Of a DNA stretch of 64,000 bases, positions 41,731 through 49,287 are shown piece after piece. A model generated the notes under the pieces. It saw only the letters and a list, made by a program, of their open reading frames with translations. It was not told the DNA's origin and ran no database searches. This stretch comes from DATJPD01 sp035506575 (GTDB lineage Bacteria; Pseudomonadota; Alphaproteobacteria; CACIAM-22H2). Made by a program: the position numbers and the translations under genes. Location: positions 1-64,000 of the forward strand of contig DATJPD010000100.1 of assembly GCA_035506575.1 (NCBI GenBank). Direction: 5' to 3'. The stretch's first letter is position 1. The number at the start of each line of letters is the position of its first letter.

Positions 41731-42600
41731 TCAACGCTCCACCCTAACGACGTTGAGAGTAGTCTTGTCGACGAAAATCTCCGGCGCATCGCCGTTGCTG
41801 TCATAAAGGTGATCCGTCGGCAGGAATACGACGGCCCATGTATCGTTTCGATCAACGACGAACGCGCGCCAAGACAGAAAACGCACGTCTGCCGGCAGGT
41901 TTTTCGTGACGTATTCGCGTGCAACTGCGACTACGGCGTTGTTCCGATCCGTCGCGGTCTTCTCACGAGCGGCGTTCTCGGCTTTTTTTCGCGCTTCCTC
42001 TTCGGCCGAGTATGGCTGAAATCGAATCCAATGCGTTTCAGCCGCACCGACCGGGATCAGCATGAAAACAAGGCCAAACGTGGCTGAGGATCCCTCTATG
42101 ACGAGGCTGCCGTCGTTTGCCTTCCTCAGAGTGGTCGAATCGTGCTCATAGCCCGCCACAGGATTGCTCATGCCGCGGGTCAGTCCGTTGTATGTCTGGA
42201 TTTTTACACCGCCGGCTATGCAGCGAAGCGTGCCGGCCGTTTCGGAGTACGTCGATTCCGCGACAGACTGACCGTCTGAAAATGCGATCACATGCAAGGA
42301 TCCATTAGACTCGAGCGCAAGTTTGATATGGCCGACGTCATATCGAGACCGACCTAAGTTTGACCGAGCCGGATCATCGAGAAGGACAGGATAAAGAAGG
42401 AGCTGCTCCTTAAGCCGACGATACTCGGCCGCCAACACCTCATCGGGAGTCCCGACGTTTTCATACTCGCCACTGACGGTTTGGCACCCGCCGCCGGTGA
42501 CCGGAGGTGGCCAGCCTTCAGGGTAATCCGGATTGCTGAAAAAGCACCCAGCTGTTGCCAAAGACAGGCTAATCGTTGCGATAGTCGTCCGGCGCTTCAC
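41731..42600 (-). CDS. Lipoprotein of unknown function, lower GC (GTG start)
   Basis: The 289-residue protein has a lipoprotein signal with lipobox LATAGC (Cys19) followed by Phe, Ser and Asn, so it should be anchored in a membrane, probably the outer. The mature protein is beta-rich up to about 190, then has a charged helix (AEEEARKKAENAAREKTATDRNN) and a C-terminal domain ending in VDKTTLNVVRVER. I do not recognise a family. Its base composition is clearly less GC-rich than its neighbours (about half GC in sampled stretches), which suggests acquisition. The start is a GTG at 42600; no ATG is in frame nearby. It diverges from the cyclase gene at 42718. Confidence 0.72.
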   Translation of the reverse strand: MKRRTTIATISLSLATAGCFFSNPDYPEGWPPPVTGGGCQTVSGEYENVGTPDEVLAAEYRRLKEQLLLYPVLLDDPARSNLGRSRYDVGHIKLALESNGSLHVIAFSDGQSVAESTYSETAGTLRCIAGGVKIQTYNGLTRGMSNPVAGYEHDSTTLRKANDGSLVIEGSSATFGLVFMLIPVGAAETHWIRFQPYSAEEEARKKAENAAREKTATDRNNAVVAVAREYVTKNLPADVRFLSWRAFVVDRNDTWAVVFLPTDHLYDSNGDAPEIFVDKTTLNVVRVER

Positions 42601-42717
42601 ACTCGGAGCCCATTATCGGTGCTTGCTGTCACCCGCGATATTATCACGGCGAAGATAGAGCGGCGTTTGCCGAATAATCATATGCACGAGATCAGTGCGT
42701 CCGGCTAATCTCCGGCG

Positions 42718-45700
42718 ATGGACCTGGGAGAGTGGCTTAAAGCGCAGAACCTGGAGGTACTGGCGGACGTCCTGCGCGCCAACGACGTCGACCTCGACGT
42801 CCTGCCGGAACTGACCGACCAGGATCTCGAACGGCTCGGGCTTTCGCTGGGGCACCGCAGACGTCTTCTCAAAGCCGCCGCGTCGCTCGCCCCTGCATCC
42901 GCTCCCACGGCCGCTGCGGCGGCACCCCCCGCGGTCGCCTCGGAGAGAGAAACCGCCGAGCGCCGCCAGGTCACGGTGATGTTCTGCGACCTGGTGGGCT
43001 CGACCGAGCTTTCGGCCCGGCTCGATCCCGAGGACATGCAGGACGTCATTCGCGGCTATCAGGACGTCTGCGCCGGTGCCATCGCCCGGTTTGACGGCTT
43101 CCTCGCCAAGCTGATGGGCGACGGCGTGCTGGCTTATTTCGGTTTTCCGCACGCCCACGAGGACGCGGCCGAGCGCGCGGTGCGCGCCGCCTTGGCCATC
43201 GTCGCGGCGATGCCGGATATGAGGGCGGCCGACGGCACGCGGCTCGTGGCCCGCATCGGCATCGCGACGGGCCTCGTCGTGGTCGGCGACATCGTCGGCA
43301 CCGGTGTCGCACGCGAGCAGTCGATCGTGGGCGAGACGCCGAACTTGGCGGCGCGCCTGCAGGGTCTCGCGGCACCGGGCGAGATCCTGGTGAGCCAGAG
43401 CACGCAGCGGCTGCTCGGCCGGCTGTTCGATCTCGAGGACGCCGGCACGCACGCGCTGAAAGGGTTCGCCCAGCCGGTTCCGGCGTGGCGGGTGCGCGGC
43501 GAGTCGGCGCTGTTCCGCCGCTTCGCCGCGGCGCGCGACAGCGCCGTTCCCTTCGTCGGACGCGAGACCGAGATGGGTCTCCTGCTCGACCGCTGGCGGC
43601 TCGCGGCGGCGGGCGAAGGGCAGTTCGTGCTGCTCACCGGCGAGGCCGGCATCGGCAAGTCGCGTGTCGCTGACGCCCTGCGCGAGCACTGCCAGGACGA
43701 AGCGGTCTTCGCCGCATTCCAGTGCTCCCCGCACCACGCCAATACCGCCCTCTATCCGATGATCCGCTATCTCGAGATCGCGGCCGGGTTTGCAGCCGGC
43801 GACCCGCCGCGGAGCAAACTCGAGAAGCTCGAGGCCTTCCTCACCCCGGCGAGCACGGCCGCCCGGACGTTGGTGCCGCTGTTCGCACCCCTGATGTCGC
43901 TGCCGGTCGAGGAGTGCCCATCCGTGTCGGAGATGGCCGTGCCGGAGATGACGCCGGCCCAGCGCAAGACGGCGACGATAGCGGCGTTCATCGACCATAT
44001 GGTGCAGGTTGCCGCCTGGCGGCCGGTGCTGTTCCTGCTCGAGGACGCGCACTGGATCGATCCCACCTCGGCCGAGCTGGTCGGCCAGCTCGTCGATGCC
44101 ATCCAGGCGGCTCGGGTGCTCGTCGTCGTCACGGCGCGGCCGGACTTCGTCTCGCCGTGGACCGGCCGCCCGCACGCGACGCAGCTCGCGTTGAGCCGTC
44201 TCAGCCGCGCGCACTGCGCGGAGATGGTCATCGCGGTCGCCGCCGCGCACGCGATCGCGCCCGAAATCCGCGACGACATCGTCGCCAAGACGGACGGCGT
44301 GCCGCTCTTCGTCCAGGAGCTCACCAAGACCATCCTCGAGACTGCTTCGACCGATCGCGCCGCGGTGCCCGCGACCCTGCAGGATTCGCTGATGGCGCGG
44401 CTCGACCGGCTGGGCGAGGCCAAGGACGTGGCCCAGATCGCCGCGGTCATCGGGCGGCAGTTCTCACATTCGCTGCTTGCCGCCGTGGCGCCCGGGTCGG
44501 GTGCGGATCTCGACCGGGCGCTGGAGCGGCTGATACAGAGCGAGATCGTGTTCCCCCAGCGCCAGGCGCTCGAGCCCGGCTATAGCTTCAGGCACGCGCT
44601 GATGCGCGATGCCGCCTATGACAGCCTGCTGCGCGCCCGCCGCCAGGCGCTGCATGGGCGTGTCGCCAAAGCGTTGGAGCAGGAATTTCCGGCGATTGTC
44701 GCCGAGGAGCCGGAGCTGCTGGCCTATCACCACGCCAGCGCCGGCAATCCGGAGGCGGCGTCGCTCGCGCACGAGCGCGCCGGCGATTTGGCCGCATCAC
44801 GCTCGGCCTACAAGGAGGCCGTGGCGCATTTCGAGGCCGCGTTGGCGCAGGCGCGGAAACTGCCCGATCAGGCGCAGCGGGAGCTGGCGCTGTCGCTCAA
44901 GATCTATACGCCGATGTCCATCCTGAAAAGTCCGCAGAGCCCCGAGGTGGCGGACTTGGCCGCCAGTACCTATCAGCTGGCGCGCGGTCTCGGCGACAGC
45001 CCCGATCTGTTCAAGGCGACCTGGAACCTGTGGATGAGCGCCAATCTCGGCAAGCGCCGCGACGAAGCGGGTATCCGGGTAAAGGAGCTGGTGGCGCTCG
45101 GCGAGCGCCTCGGCGACGAAGATCTGCTCTTCGAGGCGATCCACTGCCGCTGGTCGACGGCCTTCTTCGGCGGCGACCTCGCGATGGCACACCAGGACAG
45201 CCGCGACGGCATCCGCCGCTACGACCCGGCGCGCCATCGCGAGCTGGGTACGGTGTTTGCCGGTCATGATCCCGGTGTCTGCGCCTACACGATCCATGCG
45301 CTGACGTTGAGCGTTGCTCGCGAGAGCGAAGCCACGCGGCGCGCGCTCGCGTCGGCGGTTTCCCTCGCCGAGAAGCTCGGGCATCCGCACAGCCTCGGTC
45401 ACGCCTACCAGCTCGCGATGTACGCGCAATACCACCTCGGCGACGCGGCGGCCGTGGCGGATGCCGCAGCGCGCCTCGTGGCGCTGGGCGAAAAATGGAA
45501 TTTCCCGCTGCACCACGCGATCGGACGCTACTTCGAAGCGTGGGCGCAGACGGCGGACTCGAACCTCGAGGCCGGTCTCGCCCGCATGGAGGCGGAGTAC
45601 GAGCGCGCGGCGAGCCTGGCCCCGTTCCCGAACTACTTCGCGCTGATGCTGGCACGGGAACGCCTGGCCGCGGGCCGTGTCCAGGACGCGCTCGAGCTCG

Positions 45701-45903
45701 CCGAGCAGGCACTGGCCGGAATGGCAGGCCCCGATCCGGGGTTCTACCTGCCCGATCTGCTGGAGGTCCGCGCGTCCTGCCGGGCGCGGCTCGGCCTCGA
45801 TGGTGCGGCTGTCACGCCGGCGCTGCAGGACCTCGTGCGGCGTTACGACAGCCGCCTCGCGGCGCTCAAAGCCGCCATCACCCGGGACGCAGCCGCGGAC
45901 TAG
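42718..45903 (+). CDS. SAM-domain class III cyclase with AAA ATPase and TPR-like tail
   Basis: The 1061-residue protein has a SAM domain (1-60: LGEWLKAQNLEVLADVLRAN), a class III adenylate/guanylate cyclase domain (about 85-260) with metal Asp in VMFCDLVGSTELS and MGDGVLAYFG, a P-loop ATPase domain (LLTGEAGIGKSRV near 306, Walker B LFLLEDAHWID), and a helical TPR-like C-terminal third. Such STAND-type proteins probably make cAMP after ATP-dependent oligomerisation, but the signal is unknown. This architecture is frequent in Bradyrhizobium-like genomes. ATG at 42718 has no ribosome site; a weak TAATCT lies six bases upstream. Confidence 0.9.
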   Translation: MDLGEWLKAQNLEVLADVLRANDVDLDVLPELTDQDLERLGLSLGHRRRLLKAAASLAPASAPTAAAAAPPAVASERETAERRQVTVMFCDLVGSTELSARLDPEDMQDVIRGYQDVCAGAIARFDGFLAKLMGDGVLAYFGFPHAHEDAAERAVRAALAIVAAMPDMRAADGTRLVARIGIATGLVVVGDIVGTGVAREQSIVGETPNLAARLQGLAAPGEILVSQSTQRLLGRLFDLEDAGTHALKGFAQPVPAWRVRGESALFRRFAAARDSAVPFVGRETEMGLLLDRWRLAAAGEGQFVLLTGEAGIGKSRVADALREHCQDEAVFAAFQCSPHHANTALYPMIRYLEIAAGFAAGDPPRSKLEKLEAFLTPASTAARTLVPLFAPLMSLPVEECPSVSEMAVPEMTPAQRKTATIAAFIDHMVQVAAWRPVLFLLEDAHWIDPTSAELVGQLVDAIQAARVLVVVTARPDFVSPWTGRPHATQLALSRLSRAHCAEMVIAVAAAHAIAPEIRDDIVAKTDGVPLFVQELTKTILETASTDRAAVPATLQDSLMARLDRLGEAKDVAQIAAVIGRQFSHSLLAAVAPGSGADLDRALERLIQSEIVFPQRQALEPGYSFRHALMRDAAYDSLLRARRQALHGRVAKALEQEFPAIVAEEPELLAYHHASAGNPEAASLAHERAGDLAASRSAYKEAVAHFEAALAQARKLPDQAQRELALSLKIYTPMSILKSPQSPEVADLAASTYQLARGLGDSPDLFKATWNLWMSANLGKRRDEAGIRVKELVALGERLGDEDLLFEAIHCRWSTAFFGGDLAMAHQDSRDGIRRYDPARHRELGTVFAGHDPGVCAYTIHALTLSVARESEATRRALASAVSLAEKLGHPHSLGHAYQLAMYAQYHLGDAAAVADAAARLVALGEKWNFPLHHAIGRYFEAWAQTADSNLEAGLARMEAEYERAASLAPFPNYFALMLARERLAAGRVQDALELAEQALAGMAGPDPGFYLPDLLEVRASCRARLGLDGAAVTPALQDLVRRYDSRLAALKAAITRDAAAD

Positions 45904-45967
45904 GTGAACACCCGCGCGTTCCCGCAGCATGCCAGGTTGACCGGTGTGGACGGGGTCCTCACCAGAT

Positions 45968-47779
45968 CTATGCCAGCTTGTTGTCGTGCAGGGTTTGCCA
46001 CATCGAATCGGCCATAGCGGCGGCTGCGGTACCTGAGCCGATCTGCTTTACGAGCCACAGACCTGTCTTTGCCCACCACGGCAGGTCGTAATCGTCACCG
46101 ATGCCGGACAGCAACGCATCCAGGCGAAATTCGATCCTGCTCTTCAATTGATCCGCGGTCACATTCGGCCGCGGCCAGGCCGGAATGGGCTGCGCCGCTT
46201 GAGCCGGCCCGAAGAGCGGGATGAGCGGCATCAGCGTGCGAGTTCCGTCCGTCTTCTGGAACCGCGGCTTTGTCGCTCCGGGCCAGCCGCGAACGACCGG
46301 ATTGTTGGCGTCGATCAGCAGCTCGTTTTCGAGATACGCCTGGCAATTGGCGCGGCCGAGCAGATAGTCATGCCGGCGATATTTTTCATGAATAAAGCCG
46401 CCGAGGGCCGCGATCAGGCTGCCGGCGATCGCATCCCCTCCGCGCGCGCCGGTGCCGTTCTTGCCCGGCCCTGTCGCGGTGAGCAGGAATCGGCTGTACA
46501 CGTCCGGGTCGGAGAACAGCTTGAGATCGGCCGTTGCATAGCGGCCGCCTTGGACGACGTCATTGACCAGGGCTCCGATAAAATGAAAGAGGTCGGGCGT
46601 CGCTGACGGTCCAAGCTCGGGCGGACTCGCGAACGGGTCGATGAGCCACATGGCTCTCGTTGCGGTCGCGGCGTTTCGGTCGTTGCGCTCGAGATATCCC
46701 GCCAGCCACGTGTGGGCGAGCGTTATCGGCTCGTTGTTATGTGCACCGCCGTCGGTCGTCGCGAATGAGTATTCGGCAGGCAAGGCTTGGTCAGGTCCCG
46801 GGCGCAATGCATCCCATAGCGGCCGCAGGGCGGTGATCTTCGCCGTCCCATCGTCTTGCGGCAACACCGCGACCCGATAGCGATAATCCGTGAGCGGCCG
46901 CGTGAGCGTCCGACTGCGGAAGCCGATCGGAAACGCGCCCGTGCTGCGGCCGTAATCGCGGATTTTCCGCCATCCGGGCACGTCGTCGGGTCCCGCCACC
47001 GGCAATTCGTCTTCGCGACGCGGCACTCCCGGTGCTGCGCCCGGCACCTCCACCGCAAAGCGTCCGAAATCCGCATGGCTGACGAATGACTCGCCCAGGC
47101 TGTCTCCCGTCATTGCGAGGTCGTAAGGAATGCCTCGTAAATTGGAAAGGGAGAGCGCGACGCGGAACGGACTGGTGACATACGGGCGAATTTTTGGCGG
47201 GCCGGTAAAGCTGATGAGAGCCTGCGCCAGGTCGTCGATCAGCGACGCATCGAGCAGTGACAAGACGCCCTTTGCGGGATCGAGATCGTCATCCGGCGGA
47301 AGCGGCATCTTTTGCCGCTGAAAGTCCTGGTCGGACGTCAGCCGGTCGAACGTGAAGCCGCGAACCCATAGGTCGTAGAGCGGATTGCCTGCCGAGACAG
47401 GAACATCCGCCTGCGGATCGAGATCGGCAGGGAGAGCCTTGATGTGAGGGACGTCGAACGCCAGCATGCGGGCAAGTGCCGCCGCACAGACGCCGCCGCC
47501 GGATGCTCCCGCGGCGATCGAGAGGCGCAAATCATGCGTCGGTGCCGTCCGGCGTTCCGGCGGCAGGCTGGCCTCTTGCGCCCGAACCTCGTACCAGGCG
47601 TCGAGCGCTTCGATGAGAAAGTCGATCGCACCGGCGGTGTAGGCGCCGGCCGACACGGTCCCTCCCATGATAAGACCGAGCTCAAATGTGTTCGGCGGCA
47701 GCGGCGGCGTTTGCGCCGGAAAGAGCCGCAAGATCTCTTCGCCTGTCAGATCGGAAGGTACGTCGCTCGGAATGCCCAT
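45968..47779 (-). CDS. Large patatin-like phospholipase/lipase
   Basis: The 603-residue protein has all patatin elements: the oxyanion loop GLIMGGTVSAGAYTAG (residues 36-50), the nucleophile Ser93 in GASGGG, and the catalytic Asp343 in TTDGGAHNNEP, forming the Ser-Asp dyad. It would hydrolyse acyl ester bonds of lipids. The segment between Ser and Asp (250 residues) and the 250-residue C-terminal region are larger than in small bacterial patatins. No signal peptide or transmembrane helix is evident at the N-terminus. ATG at 47779 begins it. An inverted repeat (47877) lies in its upstream region. It converges on the cyclase gene; no immunity or toxin-delivery genes are near. Confidence 0.88.
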   Translation of the reverse strand: MGIPSDVPSDLTGEEILRLFPAQTPPLPPNTFELGLIMGGTVSAGAYTAGAIDFLIEALDAWYEVRAQEASLPPERRTAPTHDLRLSIAAGASGGGVCAAALARMLAFDVPHIKALPADLDPQADVPVSAGNPLYDLWVRGFTFDRLTSDQDFQRQKMPLPPDDDLDPAKGVLSLLDASLIDDLAQALISFTGPPKIRPYVTSPFRVALSLSNLRGIPYDLAMTGDSLGESFVSHADFGRFAVEVPGAAPGVPRREDELPVAGPDDVPGWRKIRDYGRSTGAFPIGFRSRTLTRPLTDYRYRVAVLPQDDGTAKITALRPLWDALRPGPDQALPAEYSFATTDGGAHNNEPITLAHTWLAGYLERNDRNAATATRAMWLIDPFASPPELGPSATPDLFHFIGALVNDVVQGGRYATADLKLFSDPDVYSRFLLTATGPGKNGTGARGGDAIAGSLIAALGGFIHEKYRRHDYLLGRANCQAYLENELLIDANNPVVRGWPGATKPRFQKTDGTRTLMPLIPLFGPAQAAQPIPAWPRPNVTADQLKSRIEFRLDALLSGIGDDYDLPWWAKTGLWLVKQIGSGTAAAAMADSMWQTLHDNKLA

Positions 47780-47876
47780 GAACGCCCCCTATGTCCCGCC
47801 CGCCTCTGCGGACGAAGCTGAGCTTCGTTACGTCGACCCTGCGGCCCCCGTCGCGTCCAATTGCGATAGTGATAAC

Positions 47877-47897
47877 ACCATAACGTAGACTTATGGT
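47877..47897. promoter_or_regulatory. Inverted repeat upstream of the patatin gene
   Basis: ACCATAA-CGTAGAC-TTATGGT, perfect 7-bp arms, about 100 bases upstream of the patatin ATG in the AT-rich part of the 187-base gap. It is a possible operator or promoter-associated site. Confidence 0.35.
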
Positions 47898-47966
47898 TGT
47901 GGCTACCCTCGCGCGCCACATGCGGCGGCCAGCCGCGTTAGGTCGTTCTGTTGGCGGTCCCGGGCG

Positions 47967-48701
47967 CTAAGCCCGCCCCCACGTCTCCGCAAAGAAGTCG
48001 CGCATCATCGCGTACGACTTGCGGCACAGCTTCTCGTCGTAGCGCGTGGCGGGCGTATTGGCGGTCGGGTCGCAGAACGAGTGCACGGCCCCGCCGAACA
48101 TCATCACCTGCCAGTCGATCTTGGCCTGGGTCAGCTCGGCCTCGAACGCATCCATCATCGGCTTGGGGGTCACGGGGTCGGCCGAGCCGTGGATCGCCAG
48201 CACCCGGCCCTTGATGTTGCACGGCGTGCCGGGCTTCACCGGGTTGGGGTTTGTGACGTGGAACACGATCACCGGGTTGAGGGCGGCCGCGGCGCGCGCC
48301 TGCTCGAGCACAAAGCCGCCGCCGGCGCAGTAGCCGATGCCGGCGACCTTGCTCGTGTCGACGAGGCCTTTCTGGTTGGCCGCCGCCAGCAAGGTGTCGT
48401 AGGCCATCGCCCCGCAGGCCAGGGTGAACGGCAGGTCGTTGTGCACGGCCTGCATGCGGGCGCCGAGTTGCTCGCGCGTCTTGGGCTTGTCGCCGTAGCC
48501 GACACCGTACATGTCGGCCATCAGCACGACGTAGTCCTGGCCCGCCACCTCACGCGCCTGGCCGACCGTGTCGGCGCACACGCCCTTCCAATCCGGCTGC
48601 ATGAACACCGCCGGCCGCTTGCCGCGCACGCTGTCGTCATAGACCAGCATGCCCTCGAAGCTCTTGCCGCCCAGCGTGTAGAGGATCTTCGCTTCGGCCA
48701 T
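47967..48701 (-). CDS. Dienelactone hydrolase family protein
   Basis: The 244-residue alpha/beta hydrolase has a Cys nucleophile, Cys125 in GIGYCAGGGF, the hallmark of dienelactone hydrolases, with the Asp in IHGSADPVTP and the His in GGAVHSFCDP completing the triad. It begins YTLGGKSFEGMLVYDD. The family hydrolyses dienelactones in chlorocatechol breakdown, but many members act on other small esters. ATG at 48701 follows GAGCGGAAG. It lies 10 bases downstream of the DUF3237 gene, so both form one unit. No chlorocatechol genes adjoin it. Confidence 0.87.
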   Translation of the reverse strand: MAEAKILYTLGGKSFEGMLVYDDSVRGKRPAVFMQPDWKGVCADTVGQAREVAGQDYVVLMADMYGVGYGDKPKTREQLGARMQAVHNDLPFTLACGAMAYDTLLAAANQKGLVDTSKVAGIGYCAGGGFVLEQARAAAALNPVIVFHVTNPNPVKPGTPCNIKGRVLAIHGSADPVTPKPMMDAFEAELTQAKIDWQVMMFGGAVHSFCDPTANTPATRYDEKLCRKSYAMMRDFFAETWGRA

Positions 48702-48711
48702 CTTCCGCTCC

Positions 48712-49170
48712 CTAAAGAACCTGGAACACGTGGTAGGTGGGACCGCTGGCGCTGCGCTGGCCGGTTGCAACCGTGCAGATGCGATTCATCCAGCCGTATT
48801 TGTCCGAGCTCGTCTCGAAATACGGCGTGGCGCGGAAATAATAGAGGCTCGGGTCCACGCTTTCGCCGCGGTTGAGGCGGTCGATCACGTCCTTAGGTCC
48901 GTGCCGGTAGCCCTTGTACGTCATGTAGATCATGTGCTTGTCGTCGGTCTCCATGACCAGGCGCACGTCGAGCTGCAGCACCTGGTCGTGGCGGAACAGG
49001 AGCCAGTCGCCGCCGCCGGGCAGCACCGTGCCCTTGAGCTTCGGCCCTTCGAACGTGCCGCCGGCGATCCGCGCGATGCGCCGATGGCCGAACGGGGTGG
49101 CACCGAGATCGAGGACCGGCGGCACCTCGAGCGCGATCTTGAACAGGAACTCGGTCTTGATCTCGGGCAT
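48712..49170 (-). CDS. DUF3237 family protein
   Basis: The 152-residue protein matches DUF3237: a beta-barrel-like sequence with LEVPPVLDLGATPFGHRRIARIAGGTFEGPKLKG, then VLPGGGDWLLF, DVRLVMETDD, and YYFRATPYFETSSDKYGWMNRI. The function is not established; members are often next to aromatic or ester catabolic genes, as here with a dienelactone hydrolase. ATG at 49170 has GGGGAGAG upstream and is favoured over an upstream GTG. A family A repeat lies directly upstream. Confidence 0.88.
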   Translation of the reverse strand: MPEIKTEFLFKIALEVPPVLDLGATPFGHRRIARIAGGTFEGPKLKGTVLPGGGDWLLFRHDQVLQLDVRLVMETDDKHMIYMTYKGYRHGPKDVIDRLNRGESVDPSLYYFRATPYFETSSDKYGWMNRICTVATGQRSASGPTYHVFQVL

Positions 49171-49195
49171 GACTGCTCTCCCCTTGGTCCCATGC

Positions 49196-49271
49196 GTCAT
49201 GCCCCGCTTTAGGCGGGGCATCCACGATTCAGTCGCACGAGATGGCTGCCCCGGACAAGCCGGGGCATGAC
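49196..49271. repeat. Intergenic palindromic repeat, family A, copy 3 (diverged)
   Basis: Ends GTCATGCCCCGC and GCCGGGGCATGAC enclose two hairpins, GCCCCGC-TTTA-GGCGGGGC and GCCCCGG-ACAAG-CCGGGGC. It separates the EF-G-like stop from the DUF3237 start, both on the minus strand, and could stop transcription between them. Confidence 0.72.
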
Positions 49272-49287
49272 GAAAAACCGATAAAGC

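Noticed and set aside
41625..41924. N-terminal extension of the hydratase gene
   Set aside because: The first 100 codons would run through the family C repeat and the 3' end of the lipoprotein gene; the ATG at 41624 matches the family.
41640..47960. A genomic island or prophage
   Set aside because: Only one gene is clearly low in GC; there are no integrase, transposase, tRNA edge or direct repeats at the borders.
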